Source: Macrosoma leucophasiata (lineage: Eukaryota > Arthropoda > Insecta > Lepidoptera > Hedylidae). From it: 64,000 nt of DNA. The stretch covers positions 5,022,001-5,086,000 of the forward strand of contig JAWQUS010000023.1 of NCBI GenBank assembly GCA_036365455.1, in the 5' to 3' direction. The notes beneath the pieces are model-generated. The model was not told the origin of the DNA, ran no database searches, and saw only the letters and a list, made by a program, of their open reading frames with translations. Made by a program: the position numbers and the translations under genes. This document shows, in pieces, positions 41,957-57,403 of this stretch (the first letter of the stretch is position 1; each line of letters opens with the position of its first letter).

Positions 41957-42306
41957 AAAGGAGATGTTGCGAGCTCGGCTCTGGTACGTACAGTACCTGA
42001 AAAAATGGGTAAATTAAAGAAGAATCCGAAAAAAATACAATTAATTTATTCAAGAATTATTTTAGAGTTACAACCACATTTACTTCAAACGATTTTATTA
42101 TTTTCAATATGAATATTAGTGGAATTTGTCAAAATGACATCGCCCGCCATATTCGCCATCTTGGTTTTGAGTTGCAATTCTAACTGGAAACAAAGCTAAA
42201 TAAGTGAATATATGCAGTAAAAAACGTTTTTATATTGATTTTGCTTGTTAATGATATTGTGTACAATACATGGCCGGAGGTCCACACATTTTTGCAACAT
42301 CTCCTT
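41957..42306. mobile_element. MITE W (AAAGGAGATGTTGC ends), 350 bp
   Basis: Perfect 14-bp inverted ends AAAGGAGATGTTGC / GCAACATCTCCTTT. The interior matches 63027-63500 in reverse orientation (CGAGCTCGGCTCTGG, CGCCCGCCATATTCGCCAT, CAATACATGGCCGGAGGTCC). No coding capacity. Confidence 0.8.
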
Positions 42307-42390
42307 TAGCTAAAATACGTTTATGAATAAGGGGGTAGGTATTTGGCGCATAAGTAGGTTCTTGTACTTCATTTTGGGTATTATATTTTT

Positions 42391-42577
42391 GACTAGGTTT
42401 TATCTGCGACTTCGTCCGCGTGTACTTTTAATAATTACAAATTATAGCCAATATGTTATTCCAATGTATAATCTATATATCTGTAAAGTTTCATCCAAAT
42501 CAGTCCAGTAGTTTTTTCGTGAAAGAGTAACAAACATCTATACTCACAAACTTTCGCATTTATAATATTAGTAGAAT
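42391..42577 (-). mobile_element. Non-autonomous element Q (TTCGTCCGCG ... AATATTAGTAG)
   Basis: TCTGCGACTTCGTCCGCGTG, GTTTCATCCAAATCAGTCCA and TTCGCATTTATAATATTAGT, a very common lepidopteran interspersed repeat (established pattern; class inferred Helitron-like or SINE-like). Confidence 0.6.
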
Positions 42578-42787
42578 AGTGCCAATTAATAATTATAATT
42601 ATGCTATTAACTTAAAATAAAAATAGTAGGTACCTAGTTTTAATTAACAATTTAATATTTATTTAGTTAATTATTTAATAATTCTGAACATTGTGTTGAC
42701 TAATTATGCCTACTAATAAAGGTTAACTATAGAACCAACATTAGTAACATTAAAAAAGTTTTCACTTTAAAATAATATATATATTGA

Positions 42788-42875
42788 TTTTGGTTTCGTT
42801 TGTTATTCTTAGACACGAGAAAAATATGACAATTGAAATTCAATTGTGTCTCACCGCCGGTGGCCGTACGATCCT
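42788..42875. repeat. Dispersed repeat O
   Basis: AGACACGAGAAAAATATGAC, AATTGAAATTCAATTGTG and GGCCGTACGATCCTTGAAGG, the inverse of 53752-53822. Confidence 0.6.
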
Positions 42876-43013
42876 TGAAGGATTAACTAGTTCGTTACAT
42901 AACTGTTTTGTGTATGAATATGTAGGTAAATCCTCCTAAATCCTTATACATATAAAACACTTTATTCGGTACTTAGGTACCTATTTCTCGTTTCTATTAA
43001 TTGATTGATTATT

Positions 43014-44624
43014 CTAACTTTCCAAATTTCTCTTCACGGCTGAAGCATATGCGTTGGCACCAGCTTGGTTCTCTTCATAACCTGGTAATGATTTACAATT
43101 TTGGACCCATCGCTGAATGTCAGAAAACTCAGATATGTCCCAGCCGATTGCCTGTAAACATGAAAGTTATTATGATTATTATTCCAAACAAATATACGAT
43201 TAATCAATAATCCCAATGTGTTAATGTTAATCTCGATAACCCGATATAAATAAATTATTAGATGTAGTTAGGTACCTATATAGCCTCGGTATATAGGTGC
43301 CTCGGTAGCCTAGTGGTAGCAGGCCACTACTACTACGCTGAGATCCTGGGTTTGATTCCCAGGTAGGGGGTTATCAGTTATATCGTACGACTCATACGGA
43401 GATGCGGCACGAGCCTGTTTCCGAGCTCTGACAAAATTTTCAAAAGTATAACACTTGCCATTTTCTATAAGAAGACAATTACACAAAAATCAAAATAAAA
43501 ATTATTCTTATTTATATTTCAAAATTCCCACACAGAGATCGAGCTCGGAACTTTAATGAACATTTGGTGGTTGGTTTGGTACCTATCTACAACACCGAGG
43601 CAAATAATGGAATGGAAGCAACCGAGCAGTCCTCAATCACAACAAAGATCTATTTATTTTTGATCCCAATGGGGCAATGGTGATCATTCCCTTACATCAA
43701 AAATATCGCTTAATATCTTACTGAATAGTATAACTGATTATCTTACCAGCATTCCCGATAAGGTGGCGTAGATACAGCAATCAGCTATCGTCATATTATC
43801 GCCGGCAACCCATTTGCTATTCTCAAGAAACTTATTTAGGAAACCGAGTGTTGTATTGAAGTCATCTCTTAGCGATTTGCTTATTTCTTTCACACCTTGG
43901 AAAAGAATTGGGTGCTGAAAAGAAAATGAGATACCTGTTACTCATTTTTTTTGCTGAGTGTGTTATAGAAATTATTGTCAGTGAATAGACTGCAGGGGCG
44001 TTGCCACGAGGGCTATGGGGGCCTCCCAACGTGCGTGGGCGCAGTTCCCAATTTTACCCATTTGAGTGCCTGAAGTTGTATTTGGATATTAAAGGCACCC
44101 AAACAAATTTTTATTCGTCCCTCTACCATAGCACGCTACCAGAGAATATGTAATACTCTACGCCACTGACAGACAGTGGGTAAAAAGGAAGTATGAAATC
44201 ATAAAAATCAAACTAAATTAATATATACTACGTGTCTTCTAACTTCTTATCTTGTAAGATAAGAGTAAATTTTACTTACACAAATAGCACGAACTTTAAC
44301 CAATAAACTAGACGCATCAAAATATAATCTCTGGTTAACGATCGCCCGTTGTTTAGTATCTTTTGGATACAGTTTATCATCCTGTCCGTATGTATCTGCT
44401 AAGTAACAAGCTATAGCGCGACTCTCCCAAAGTATAAAACCGTTGTCATCCATCGTTGGCACGCAATGTTGAGGATTCAATTTCAAATAATTTTCACTGA
44501 ACTGTTCCTTTTTCAATAAATCCAATAACTGAAGATCTAACGGTACACCAATAGCCCGTGCTGATAGCAATGCAGCCCGAGATGGGGCGCCGGCTGGATA
44601 GTAATACAATTTAATAGGTGCCAT
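43014..44624 (-). CDS. GSTe: Epsilon-like glutathione S-transferase 2, catalytic Ser replaced
   Basis: Paralog of the GST at 39439-40265. Exons 44624-44280, 43914-43747 and 43151-43014 have the same lengths (345/168/138) and phases, giving 216 aa. MAPIKLYYYPAGAPSRAALL has Gly12 where the active Ser is expected (paralog PLSGPSR, delta-class PGSxPCR). The rest of the G site is intact: PQHCVPTMDD (51-60) and ESRA (67-70). The C domain has VNQRLYFD, GDNMTIADCCI and EENQAGANAYASAVKRNL. The start at 44624 matches the paralog; an in-frame ATG 10 codons upstream gives a longer form that I think less likely. Intron 2 carries a SINE B head and intron 1 a small MITE-like block. No stops or frameshifts, so it is likely expressed. 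Confidence 0.92.
43300..43380 (+). mobile_element. SINE family B, tRNA-like head only
   Basis: GCCTCGGTAGCCTAGTGGTA and GGGTTTGATTCCCAGGTAGG, then the sequence leaves the element at GTTATCAG. In GST 2 intron 2. Confidence 0.75.
43993..44169. repeat. Possible short MITE in GST 2 intron 1
   Basis: Weak inverted ends CAGGGGCGTTGCCA and CTCTACGCCACTGA. Low confidence. Confidence 0.35.
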
Positions 44625-44907
44625 TGTACTTTCGCGTATGATAATCGGACTCAACCAATATAAGTTACTCTATGGACTCAACTAACAATTTTTGCGATCC
44701 GACGCGGTCAAACATTTAATATCCCCACCAGAACACTTTCACTTTCACATTATCTAAATACGTTCATTTAGCGCCACATAATTACTTTATTGCAATGTCA
44801 CATGCACGCAATTTGAAGTGAAACTAATTGATATTAGGTATCGGTGAATACAAATCGATTCTGTATTTTTATATCATAAAATATTAGACATCTTTAATGA
44901 GTTAAGA

Positions 44908-45228
44908 CTGCCTCAGTACCTAACCTAGTGGTAGCAGGCCACTTCTACTACTACGCTGGGGTCCTGGGTTCGATTCCCAGGTCGGGGGATATTAGAGATA
45001 ACGGTGTAAAATCCTTTATATCTGGTTTTATTGGGATTTTTCAATTTTCTGGAAGTTTCCCAGTACTTCGAAGTTTGGTAATGTGTCTGGAGATGTCAAT
45101 AGGCTCGCCACCTGTTACATGGACCAAAACGTAACCGACGAATCGTAGGTTTTTGCATGTATGATTGAATGCATGCATTTACCTCTGCATACCCCTTCGG
45201 GGATTACAGGCGTGAAGTTACGTTTACG
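44908..45228 (+). mobile_element. SINE family B, near complete
   Basis: TGCCTCAGTACCTAACCTAG (worn A box), CTGGGTTCGATTCCCAGGTC (B box), GATTTTTCAATTTTCTGGAA and ATTACAGGCGTGAAGTTACG. Confidence 0.8.
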
Positions 45229-45306
45229 TTTAATTAGTTATTAGGCCGCACTAGAGAATATCTATAAAGAACCTAAACTGTGAGAACAAAAGCATTAACA
45301 TAATAA

Positions 45307-46458
45307 TAGGTTGGGGAAAAAGTCTTTTCGCATTATAGTATGTATGAACTTGTAATAAAATCTCTTTGGCTGTAGTATTTGTATCTGGCTGGTTTTGGTA
45401 TCACTGAAAGTTAAAATTTTAAAGAACATTATTCCAAATTCACATTAGGCTAATGTGTGATTTTCATTTGTTTTTCGTACTGTCAAGATGATTGAATCTA
45501 ATGAAGAAATTCGATACATTTAAAAATTTTACTACAAAAAAGGTAAAAATGCAACGCAAGCCGCGAAAAAAAATTGCGATGTTTATGGACCTAGTGCAGT
45601 GTCTGTGAGAGTAGCACAAATTTGGTTTAAGCGTTTTCAATCCGGAAATTTTGATGTCAAAGATGCACCTCGCTCTGGTCGCCCTATTACGGATAAAATG
45701 GATGCCATTATTGAAAAAGTGGAGCAAGATCGACATATCGGTAGTTGCGACGTAGGTGAAGAACTGAGAATTGATCACAAAACAGTTTTGGCGCATTTGA
45801 GAAAAGCTGGGTACAAAAAAACCTCGATATTTGGGTACCTCACGAGCTCACTGAAAGAAACCTAATGAACCGTGTACTCATTTGTGATTCTTTATTACGA
45901 CGTAATGAAACCGATTCATTTTTGAAGAAGCTGATAACTGGTGATGAAAAGTGGATCACGTACGACAAGAACGTGCGAAAAAGGTCGTGGTCAAAGGCCG
46001 GTCAGGCTTCACAGACTGTGGCGAAACCCGGGTTAACTCGCAATAAGGTGATGTTGTGTGTGTGGTGGGATTAGAAGGGCATTATTCATTATGAGCTATT
46101 ACCACCAGGCAGGACTATCGATTCTGAACTCTACTGCGAACAACTCTACTACGTGTTAATGCATCCGCCGTATAGTACTGACCTTGCACCTTCAGATTTC
46201 CACCTGTTTCGGTCTCTTCAGAATTCTTTATGCAATGTTAGGTTAACATCACGAGAGGACTGCCAAATCCACTTGTCGCGGTATTTTGATGAGAAGTCCC
46301 AAAATTTTTATAGCAATGGGATCATGTCCCTACCTACAAGATGGCAAAAGGTTATCGAACAAAATGGTACATACATACTTTAGTTAAATTTAAATAAACT
46401 AAATTAAAAAATGTTTTGAATTATCTTAAAAAATGCGAAGAATCTTTTTCCCCAATCC
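45307..46458 (+). pseudogene. mariner transposon, copy 2 (deleted)
   Basis: Same family as 23846-25064: left end AGGTTGGGGAAAAAGTC, right end CTTTTTCCCCAATCCC. The frame is broken early (stop after EEIRYI near 45520), has a stop at WWD* (46072-46074) and lacks about 125 bp between LYCEQL and VLMHPPYS, which removes the second catalytic Asp block (HDNARPH). It keeps bases that copy 1 lost (NLMNRVLICDSLLRRNE, EDCQIHLSRYFD) and a longer 3' UTR with AATGTTTTGAATTATCTTAA. Confidence 0.9.
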
Positions 46459-46809
46459 CAGATCTAGAGAGAAAGATTTTAAAATCTCTGTAGGTATCTA
46501 TGTGCCCAATAGTTTGATTGTTATTCTAAGTAAATTCTGGTTATTGGTGAAATTAGTTACCGAGGTTTTTATTTAATACGTACCAGTGTGATGACCTTGT
46601 CAGTCTTGTCACTCACAGTCCACAAACGCAATATTTAATTCGTTTGTCGCCGGTGTGCGTTAAGGGGAGATGTTCCAATAGGTAATGGGCTGCATGCTCC
46701 ACTCAGGCATTTGAAGTTTGTTTTATAGTATAAGCTTTCGGATACTAATTCTCAAGACACATTTACGCAGATGACCAAGTTTATCAGCCCGCCAGCGGGC
46801 TCTTGCCCC

Positions 46810-47155
46810 CAGAGGCGGATTTGATACGTTGGCTGCCCTAGGCCTATGAAAGATTGCCCCCTCCCCTCCCCCCTATGCTGTATAAAGCATAAAAAATTAG
46901 ATAAACTTTAGAAATTAAGTTAAAATGAAAAAAAAAAAAACGAGTCAGTAAGTGATTTAATTAATTCTTTTAATCGTAATTGCCATACATGTATTTTTTT
47001 TTCGCGAGATTTTATTTGGACACATTTTTAAATTTAACACGTATCGCGTAGGCAACTACTTAAAAAAAAAACGATCAAATTTTGCCGCCCCTTAAATTTG
47101 CCACTCTAGGCCCGGGCCTACTCGGCCTATAGGGAAATCCGCCTGCCTGCCCCTT
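46810..47155. mobile_element. MITE-like element with GGCGGATTT/AAATCCGCC ends
   Basis: CAGAGGCGGATTTGATACG at the left and ATAGGGAAATCCGCCTG at the right, with C- and A-rich interior. Inverted ends short and imperfect. Confidence 0.5.
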
Positions 47156-47319
47156 GACACTTTAAACCCCAAACAAATATTTTTAAGAATAAAACAAGTA
47201 ACAGCAATAATTTCTGTTTAATATAATAAAACATACAAATGTAAATATGTAAATACTGATCCTTTGATATCTTGATTTTTATTCAATCTGATTTCTGAAC
47301 ATTGCTCTAACAACGAACA

Positions 47320-52030
<4,711 letters not shown>

Positions 52031-52587
52031 TTTATGCCTATAGAAGATTAGAGATAAATGAGGTTTGTACTTATTAGTGTATAAAAAGACTTTAATAAAA
52101 ATAACCTAAATAACCTCTAAAATCTAAATTATAAATCATTTCTTTCAAATCATTTCGCTTGTAAATTGTTGTAAATATTTTGCTTGTTTTTTTTTTTTTA
52201 TTTGGCTCTTATCTGTGCTATGCATAGATTATACATACATGCAGTACCGCAGACCAATAATGCGATGTTACAACAAGTAAAAATAATTATCCCAACACTA
52301 ATAACCTGTATCACAGACCAATAACCAACCTGTATGGCAACACCGTTAACTCTAGATTCGAATTTTAAAATACGTTGGGTTGAGCTAACGTCTTTTGTTA
52401 ATTTTTTTCGGCATTCTCGAATTTTATTGTCGTTTGAACTCGTTTGTCGCTGATTCAGGTGTGGAGGCTGGGAAATAATTTCAATATCTTTGCGACGTTG
52501 ATTGTGTTGTGAATAACTATTTCGTAATTGTGAACTCTTTAAATTGATTAAATTGTGTTAATAGCACAGCCAACTTGACCCTCCACA
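52031..52587. promoter_or_regulatory. Divergent promoter region ZAD-ZnF / Cks1
   Basis: 557 bp between opposing start codons. Contains both 5' UTRs and presumably both promoters; no motif named. Confidence 0.5.
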
Positions 52588-54210
52588 ATGCCAGCTGATA
52601 TTTATTATTCAGAGAAATATCACGACGAGGACCACGAATACAGGTACATTTTTCTAACAATTACTGTCAATTACTATTTTATTGCAAATATGTAAAGATA
52701 TCTATAAACATAAACTGTAGTGTAATTTACTATCACGATGTGACTGGCGTTGTTACCAGATTTACATCTAAACTACCTTAGCTTCTGTTACATTAGCAAA
52801 AACTTAAATCTGATAGTGTATACTGGGTTAAACGATTTAGTTTTACTCATAAAAAAGTTCTGTGTTTAGAGTTGGTTCTTAGTTTTCATACCGTTTCACT
52901 TGTTTGTTTATAATTTGTTTGTAAATCAGTGCCCATATTACATAATTTAAACTGGCCTGTAGGTGTGCAGTGTTTTGAGAATTAATGTAAGAAGTCTAAA
53001 GACTGAACCATCACCCATCATCATCATCATGTAATTTTTTAAACTTTATTAAATTTAATAAATATATATATTTAGTTTTACCCTCTACTCCAGCTATATT
53101 ATCATATCCATGTTGTCAACACCTACATAATGTTTTTTCAGGCATGTGGTGCTACCAAAAGATATGGTGAAATTGGTGCCCAAGAATCATCTAATGTCTG
53201 AACAGGAGTGGCGCAGCATCGGTGTACAACAAAGCCAGGGTTGGGTCCACTACATGACACATCAACCAGGTACTACTCCTTTAATTGGATGACTACAACT
53301 ACCAACATTTCAGGTTAATTCTGTCAACATCTGGTGATTGGAGAGGCACAACAGTAGAATCAAAAATGATCAGTGGAAGTTGGGTTTCAGGAATTGTTTA
53401 GGTGTTCTGTTTATAACAAATGCAATTAATATATTGACGCTTAAGAACCAAAACCATCTATCTACACTTTTGTTGATTTTGACTTTTTGATGCAGTTGTT
53501 GTTATGGCCAACTTACGAATAATTTTCTTTAAACAGTAACCTCAAATTCGCGATAAATAAAAAGTTATAAGACAATACCAATACCACCTTAGTTACGAGA
53601 CGTAATAAATTTGTGGAAAAAATTAAATGTTTTTTTCGTCTCCTGAAAAGTTGCTTTTTTGTAGATAGATGGATTTGGTTCTTAAGCGTCGATATGTATT
53701 ATACAGCTTCGATTCACACATTTAAGTACTTACTCAAATATCATAATATTCCTTCAAGGATCGTACGGCCACCCACGGCGAGGCACAATTGAATTTCAAT
53801 TGTCATATTTTTCTCGTGTCTGGAGAGATTAAGAGTACTTACTTTCAGTGCATAGGTATCTGACAGCTAAATGAGATATGCAATGAACCAATTAGGAGTT
53901 ACCTTCAGTCATTGACCTATATGTTCTAAAGCATTAGCCAGGAGACTCCCCTTAGTAAAATTCTTCCAGTTTCCAGAAGTCAATTTACCATACTTTTGAA
54001 TAGTAAATAGTAACATGATATGGAAATGTCTCGCATAAATATCTGTCTAATCAATTTAAAAACGGAACTGGATGTTACCGGTTTCTTCTCTGTTATATTA
54101 ACTTCATAGAGTAACAATTAATTAAATAATTAATTCTAAAATATTCGTTTTCAGAACCCCACATCCTGCTGTTCCGACGAAAAATCACCACACCACCAGA
54201 GAAGAAGTAA
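52588..54210 (+). CDS. Cks1: Cyclin-dependent kinase regulatory subunit (CKS1)
   Basis: Small CDK-binding adaptor that helps processive phosphorylation and SCF-Skp2/APC substrate handling in the cell cycle. Exons 52588-52643, 53142-53269 and 54155-54210 give 79 aa. [20 protein letters not shown] is followed by [33 protein letters not shown] and the hinge [12 protein letters not shown]. Phosphate-pocket residues K10, R19, S50, W53 and R70 are all present. The C-tail KITTPPEKK is slightly different from vertebrates. Length is canonical. Intron 2 carries MITE P. The first AATAAA downstream lies in the inverted end of MITE K (54486). Confidence 0.97.
53436..53690. mobile_element. MITE P in Cks1 intron 2
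   Basis: Inverted ends GACGCTTAAGAACCAAAACC (53436) and GGATTTGGTTCTTAAGCGTC (ending 53690), continued by CATCTATCTAC on each side; about 30-bp arms with two mismatches. 255 bp, no coding. Only copy in the window. Confidence 0.8.
53752..53822. repeat. Dispersed repeat O
   Basis: CCTTCAAGGATCGTACGGCC, ATTGAATTTCAATTGTCATA and TTTCTCGTGTCTGG, the inverse of 42788-42875. In Cks1 intron 2. Confidence 0.6.
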
Positions 54211-54481
54211 ACAATTTGTATTTTTAATTGAGATGTAAATGTACAGTTGTCATGAGTTTAGATGTAGGTTTTTAGATTTAGTTTTCACCTCGTAACAAAC
54301 ATGGACTTGTGTTGTGACATGAATTGAGTTAAAGTCAAATTCATTGAATTCCATAAAACAAAATTAATTCAGTTCTTCAGTGTTGTGTGTTGGAAGAATT
54401 AATTGTAAAGTAGAATAACTTTCATACAAAGTATGAAAAAAGTGGCACTACGAATGTGAACTGTCAATAGCAGTTATTATT

Positions 54482-54719
54482 CAACAATAAATATTGCTCA
54501 TCGAGCCTGCGGAAGAGACGATCGGCTCGATTCGACTTTGTAGAGCGTTATCTCTGTTGTACACTGCCTACGTAATCACTGACAATCCGGTATTGGTCAA
54601 AACTCGATCAAAATGGTCGACAAACGTCAAATACGTATGGTGCGAAAGAGATAATGCTCTATAGACCCGAAATAAACCGAAGTCTCTTTCCTAGGCTCGA
54701 TGTGCAATATTTATTGTTG
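54482..54719. mobile_element. MITE K, copy 1
   Basis: Inverted ends CAACAATAAATATTGCTCAT + CGAGCC and its complement ending TGCAATATTTATTGTTG. Interior AGAGCGTTATCTCTG / AAAGAGATAATGCTCT also inverted, so nearly the whole 238 bp folds. Confidence 0.75.
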
Positions 54720-54742
54720 AGCACTGTACAGTATATCTACAG

Positions 54743-54974
54743 CAAGAAATATTGCATATTTAGCCTTTACTAGATAATCGGCTAGTTTCGGCTTTGTAGA
54801 GCGTTATCTCTGCTGCACACTGCCTGCGTAAGCATTGATAGTCTGGTATTAGTAAAAAATTGATCAAAATGGTCGACAAACGTCAAATAGGTACGGTGCG
54901 AAAGAGATAACACTCAACAGACCTGAATTAAGCCCAAGTCTTTTCCTAAGGTCGATGTGCAATATTTGTTGTTG
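54743..54974. mobile_element. MITE K, copy 2, in tandem
   Basis: Same order as copy 1 (GCTTTGTAGAGCGTTATCTC, TCAAAATGGTCGACAAACGT, GAAAGAGATAACACTC, GATGTGCAATATTTGTTG), diverged, about 25 bp after it and in the same orientation. Confidence 0.75.
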
Positions 54975-56440
54975 GATTGTACTCTTAATTTCACGAGTGA
55001 AGTCTGTTTCGACGCTCATCGCAGTTTTGGTTTTTATGCAATTGTAAAAAAGAAACTGAAAAATACACAAATATTTAATAATTGGCATAGGAGGTAAATT
55101 CTGCGTAATTTCTGGCATATTTCATTTTAATATGTGTAAATTCTTATTTTAATATTGCTACATTCCTCTCTTCACATCCATATGTCATTCATGTGTGCTT
55201 GATAAGTTCTCAATATTATGCTAAGGCTGCTGCTGTCACCAATGGCATAGCAACGGCACTGGCTACGGTATTGACTACTTTGACTAACCAACTGCCACGA
55301 TTTCTTGCCAACTTCATTGCATAGGCGTACCTACATAATAGAAGAAAACTTACTTTTTAACGCATTAACTCTTAAAAGTGTCCAAAACATCATATTCTTC
55401 ATTTAAACAAGTATTTGTTATGAGCTCATTGATCTTCATTCCATAATCGTAAGTTACTTAATTAGTCATTAATTTGTAAGTTTCTCATTGTGTTAACATC
55501 AGTGCTTTTTAAAATTACTTTTAAGCATAAATAATCTAAAAAATTGTTCCACCTAAAGAGACACACCGTTGCGGAGGGGGGGGGGGGGGGGGGGCATAAA
55601 TGGGACACCGCTGCGCGTCAGGCTACTGGACGTTTCCTTGCCCGTCGGCGTAATGTGCTTCTCCCTCGGCGTAATGACCTTGCCCCTCGGCGAAATGACC
55701 TATGTTGAGAGTGTGTGTTTGTTCAGATTGTATTCCTATGTAAAAAAGGGTCAAATTGCTGAAATTTTTTGTTTAGATACAAGTTTATGTATGAAAAAAA
55801 CTTATTGGCTAGAGCTCTCCAGCAATTTTTTCGCATGATTAATTAGGTATATTAAGTTTTATGTTTGACCATGTTGTATTCGGAAGTAATTTTAATCTGC
55901 AGCTAGACATTGCAATTTTCGTTTGAAATGATAATGTAAATTGAATCATTAATGAATTTGTGTAATTGTCCTTCCGGTAATTTTAAAACAGATTGGGTAC
56001 AAATAAATTATTTGGTGCTATGTTAGTATTGTTTTATTTCAACACATGGGTAATGAATTATAATGATAACACAAAAAATATTTTTCCGTTAACGACGGTA
56101 GGTACTAAAGATTGTACTTATATTCTCTGCCGTGACGTAGAATACACGGGTTAATAATACGTGTTTTAGGTTGCTTTTCCATCAGAGACGTGCTATTCTA
56201 CATTGCTATGGATGCGTTTGATATCACCAATCATATTTATTGGCATAGATTTATTATCTACTTAGTTAAATAGATTGGCAATACAAAAAAGAATATACGC
56301 ATGTGTGAGATGAGAGCGAGATAGATAGGCAGGACCATTTACAGACACGTTCTCGGCCTGAGACAGCTTGGCGTTAGTCGTGAACACAACAATTTCCTTT
56401 TATTTTTATTAAATTTAAGGTTTACTCATTTACATAAATA
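54975..56440. other. Intergenic, mostly unrecognised
   Basis: AT-rich. Contains a 19-nt poly-G run (55576-55594), a short run of related units (GGCGTAATG, CTCGGCGAAATGACC) at 55640-55705, and presumptive upstream region of the THAP-type exon. No other gene seen. Confidence 0.5.
55576..55594 (+). repeat. Poly-G run (19 G)
   Basis: Uninterrupted G19, followed by CATAAATGGGACACCGCTGC. Could form a quadruplex; length may also be an assembly uncertainty. Confidence 0.8.
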
Positions 56441-56514
56441 ATGATGGTTAAATGTGCAGTACCTGAATGTAACTCATTTAAGAATGAAAACCCTCTTATT
56501 CATTCATTTCACAT
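56441..56514 (+). CDS. First exon of a THAP-domain protein (partial)
   Basis: ATG ATG then VKCAVPECNS ... NPLIHSFH with donor GTAAGT at 56515. This is the start of a THAP C2CH zinc finger (C-x4-C, then HSFH before the FP motif), a DNA-binding domain of animal genes and of P-element-type transposases. I find no continuing exon downstream on this strand, so this may be an orphan fragment, a gene with a distant exon 2, or a transposon relic. Confidence 0.5.
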
Positions 56515-56635
56515 GTAAGTACGAAATAAATGTTTGGCTCTCTAAATGCAAGGATTTAGTTCTGATACAACAATTTAAACAAACGGATAGACAAAATTAA
56601 CAGGTTTTATGATATGAATGCTTTGAATGCATAAG

Positions 56636-57249
56636 AATTAACCCTTTCGGACTACCTGGACAACTATCCTAAAAAGACAACTTCCCAAATAGCCAACTTG
56701 TCAGTTCTATTTCCCAATTCACCAACCCACCACTTTACCAACTTCCCAATTCACCAACTTCCCAGTTCACCAACTTTCCCAGTTCACCAACTCCTCAGAA
56801 CAATTACTTGAAGTTTGATGATCAGTATGAGGATGGATGTATATATGTGTAGGGGGGAGGGGAGTGTGCATGTGTCAGTGTGTTACTCTCTCACGCCTAA
56901 ATGTAATAAAGAGATTGTTAAGACATTGGAAAAGGATATGGGTTTATTTACCGATTATTTATGTGGGCAAAACAGATTTGGATAATTAGCTTTCGGTTTT
57001 AAATTGTAGGAACAAAATACTTAGGTTAATGTAAAAATCATTTCATTATTTCTATAACTCTAAAATAAAGAATAGACCAATTGGGAAAGTTGCCCTTTTG
57101 GAAAATTGACCAAATGGGAAAGTTGTCCTTTTGGGAAATAGACCAGTTGGGAAAATTGTCCTTTTGGCAAGTAGGCGTATTGAAACTGTTGTTCTATTGA
57201 CACAGTGGATGAAATGGCACAGTTGTCCAGATGCTCCAAAAGGGAATTA
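56636..57249. mobile_element. Foldback element with minisatellite arms
   Basis: Imperfect inverted ends: GAATTAACCCTTTCGGACTA at the left, CTCCAAAAGGGAATTAAC at the right. The arms are arrays of related short units: CAACTTCCCAATTCACC types at 56680-56800 and, inverted, GGGAAAGTTGCCCTTTTGG types at 57065-57180. A unique spacer of about 250 bp lies between. No coding. Confidence 0.6.
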
Positions 57250-57352
57250 ACTATAAAATAATAACAAATACGTGAATAACTTCTATTTTATAACCTCACC
57301 TTTGTAGGGATTTTACCATATCGATAATTTGTATATGTCAATCAAGGATATT

Positions 57353-57403
57353 TTATATAATTAACCTCTTTAGTATTCATCACTAAAGAGGTTAATTATA
57401 TAA
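57353..57403. repeat. Perfect 22-bp inverted repeat
   Basis: 57353-57374 (ending AACCTCTTTAGT) is the exact inverse of 57382-57403, with a 7-nt loop. Very AT-rich flanks. Confidence 0.85.

Noticed and set aside
41930..42112. Plus-strand basic open frame
   Set aside because: Runs through MITE W sequence; not conserved as a frame in the second copy.
55569..55838. Open frame starting at the poly-G run
   Set aside because: Glycine run from the G tract, low complexity, no family features.
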